A stretch of 64,000 bases of DNA from Bombus terrestris (Eukaryota > Arthropoda > Insecta > Hymenoptera > Apidae): assembly GCF_910591885.1 (NCBI RefSeq), contig NW_025963667.1:1-64000 (forward strand), written 5' to 3'. A model generated the notes under the pieces. It was not told where the DNA came from. It did no database searches and worked only from the letters and a program-made list of their open reading frames with translations. Position numbers and translations under genes: made by a program. This document shows, piece by piece, positions 63,801 to 64,000 of this stretch. Position 1 is the stretch's first letter, and the number at the start of each line of letters is the position of its first letter.

Positions 63801-64000
63801 TGTCCAACGATGTCCAACGGTGTCCAACGGTGTCCAACGGTGTCCAACGATGTCCAACGATGTCCAACGATGTCCAGCGGTGTCCAACGATGTCCAACGA
63901 TGTCCAACGGTGTCCCACGATGTCCAACGATGTCCAACGATGTCCCACGTTGTCCCACGTTGTCCCACGTTGTCCCACGTTGTCCCACGATGTCCCACGT
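57843..64000 (+). repeat. Right-family mosaic, continuing past the window end
   Basis: Right-family pieces in shuffled order. U6 lies at 57843, 58403, 58893, 59903, 60813, 61423, 61633, 62013, 62543 and 63253; cccgcga at 59771; U9 at 58001, 61841, 62061 and 62161; short U3/U4 blocks at 60361-60490, 60851-61030, 61091-61190 and 63791-63940; ccagcgg at 63871. The module start at 57843 is about 130 bp shorter up to U9 than other copies and lacks the ccaatgatgt end. No ccaaagg marker was seen. The array is still perfect decamer at base 64000. Confidence 0.8.

Larger units (their letters stand above)
1..64000 (+). repeat. Decamer satellite array (consensus cccacgttgt), unbounded at both window ends
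   Basis: Every stretch of the window resolves into 10-bp units in one orientation; no inversion and no foreign insert is seen. Main unit types are U1 cccacgttgt, U2 cccacggtgt, U3 ccaacgatgt, U4 ccaacggtgt, U5 cccacgatgt, U6 tccatggttt, U7 ccagcgatgt, U8 cccacgtttt and U9 cccacgtggt. Consensus GC is 60%, with one CpG per unit. The + strand is C- and T-rich (4 C to 2 G, 3 T to 1 A per U1), so strand skew is strong and constant. After base 3240 the 10-bp register shifts only three times (near 6731, 20582 and 23643). U3/U4-rich blocks not listed separately lie at 11391-11560, 12591-12770, 12831-12920, 14891-15070, 17141-17310, 18861-18940, 19001-19090, 22291-22420, 25161-25290, 36911-37040, 43501-43630, 53751-53880, 60361-60490, 60851-61030, 61091-61190 and 63791-63940. 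Satellite identity is certain; chromosomal location and species are not shown. Confidence 0.99.

Noticed and set aside
12943..63998. Long reverse open frames with TTWDNVGQRG repeats
   Set aside because: Same artefact on the other strand. They end wherever a rare cctacg, ctcacg or cacacg unit makes a reverse stop.
1..64000. CRISPR array
   Set aside because: Units are directly adjacent with no unique spacers, and no cas-like gene is present.
1..64000. Telomeric repeat
   Set aside because: The unit is 10 bp, cccacgttgt, with internal CpG and HOR structure. It does not match TTAGGG-type or other telomere repeats I know.
1..64000. TAL effector, PPR or ice-nucleation type repeat protein
   Set aside because: The translated period is 10 residues and arises in all frames, with none of the known repeat signatures.
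1..64000. tRNA, rRNA, promoter or terminator signals
   Set aside because: No stretch departs from the decamer vocabulary, so no such element can be supported.

Overview
The whole 64 kb is one uninterrupted satellite array with a 10-bp unit, consensus cccacgttgt, running head to tail in a single orientation from base 1 to base 64000 (about 6,400 units). There is no unique sequence, no recognisable gene, no RNA gene, no transposon and no array edge. All six reading frames stay open for thousands of codons, but this is a property of the unit: it has no stop codon, and 10 is 1 modulo 3, so every frame cycles through the same ten-residue word. Those frames are not annotated as genes. A megabase-style satellite with multi-kilobase higher-order repeats (HORs), about 60% GC and one CpG per unit, points to a eukaryotic heterochromatic block (centromeric, pericentromeric or subtelomeric) from a long-read assembly. 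Nothing in the window identifies the species.

Unit names used throughout: U1 cccacgttgt (commonest), U2 cccacggtgt, U3 ccaacgatgt, U4 ccaacggtgt, U5 cccacgatgt, U6 tccatggttt, U7 ccagcgatgt, U8 cccacgtttt, U9 cccacgtggt, plus rare single-base variants that act as lineage markers. The units follow a grammar: U2 is usually followed by U3 or U4, and U6 usually sits in a fixed flank (U3 U4 U1 U1 U6 U1 U1 U1 U2 U3, then several U4).

Layout. 1-3240: same array, but with roughly fifty 1-2 bp length errors, mostly in CCC, GG and TT runs; probably a poorly polished contig end. 3241-11390: two copies of a left-family HOR, offset 4,909 bp. 11391-19820: mosaic with a partly deleted 1.8-2.0 kb duplication (13091-14840 and 15071-16650). 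19821-25690: two copies of an HOR of about 3.05 kb, sharing a 1-bp insertion. 25701-57842: a right-family HOR with anchor-to-anchor spacings of 4,560, 5,170, 1,580, 5,990, 4,100 and 6,330 bp, all multiples of 10. Each full copy carries paired blocks rich in U3/U4, and most carry a module of about 757 bp ending in the rare unit ccaatgatgt. 57843-64000: mosaic of right-family pieces still running at the window end.

No genes act together here. What can be read is the history of the array: in-register duplication and deletion of blocks from 10 bp to about 5 kb, with marker mutations and even indels carried along. Coordinates and counts were read by eye; HOR borders are set at marker units and are approximate to a few units.
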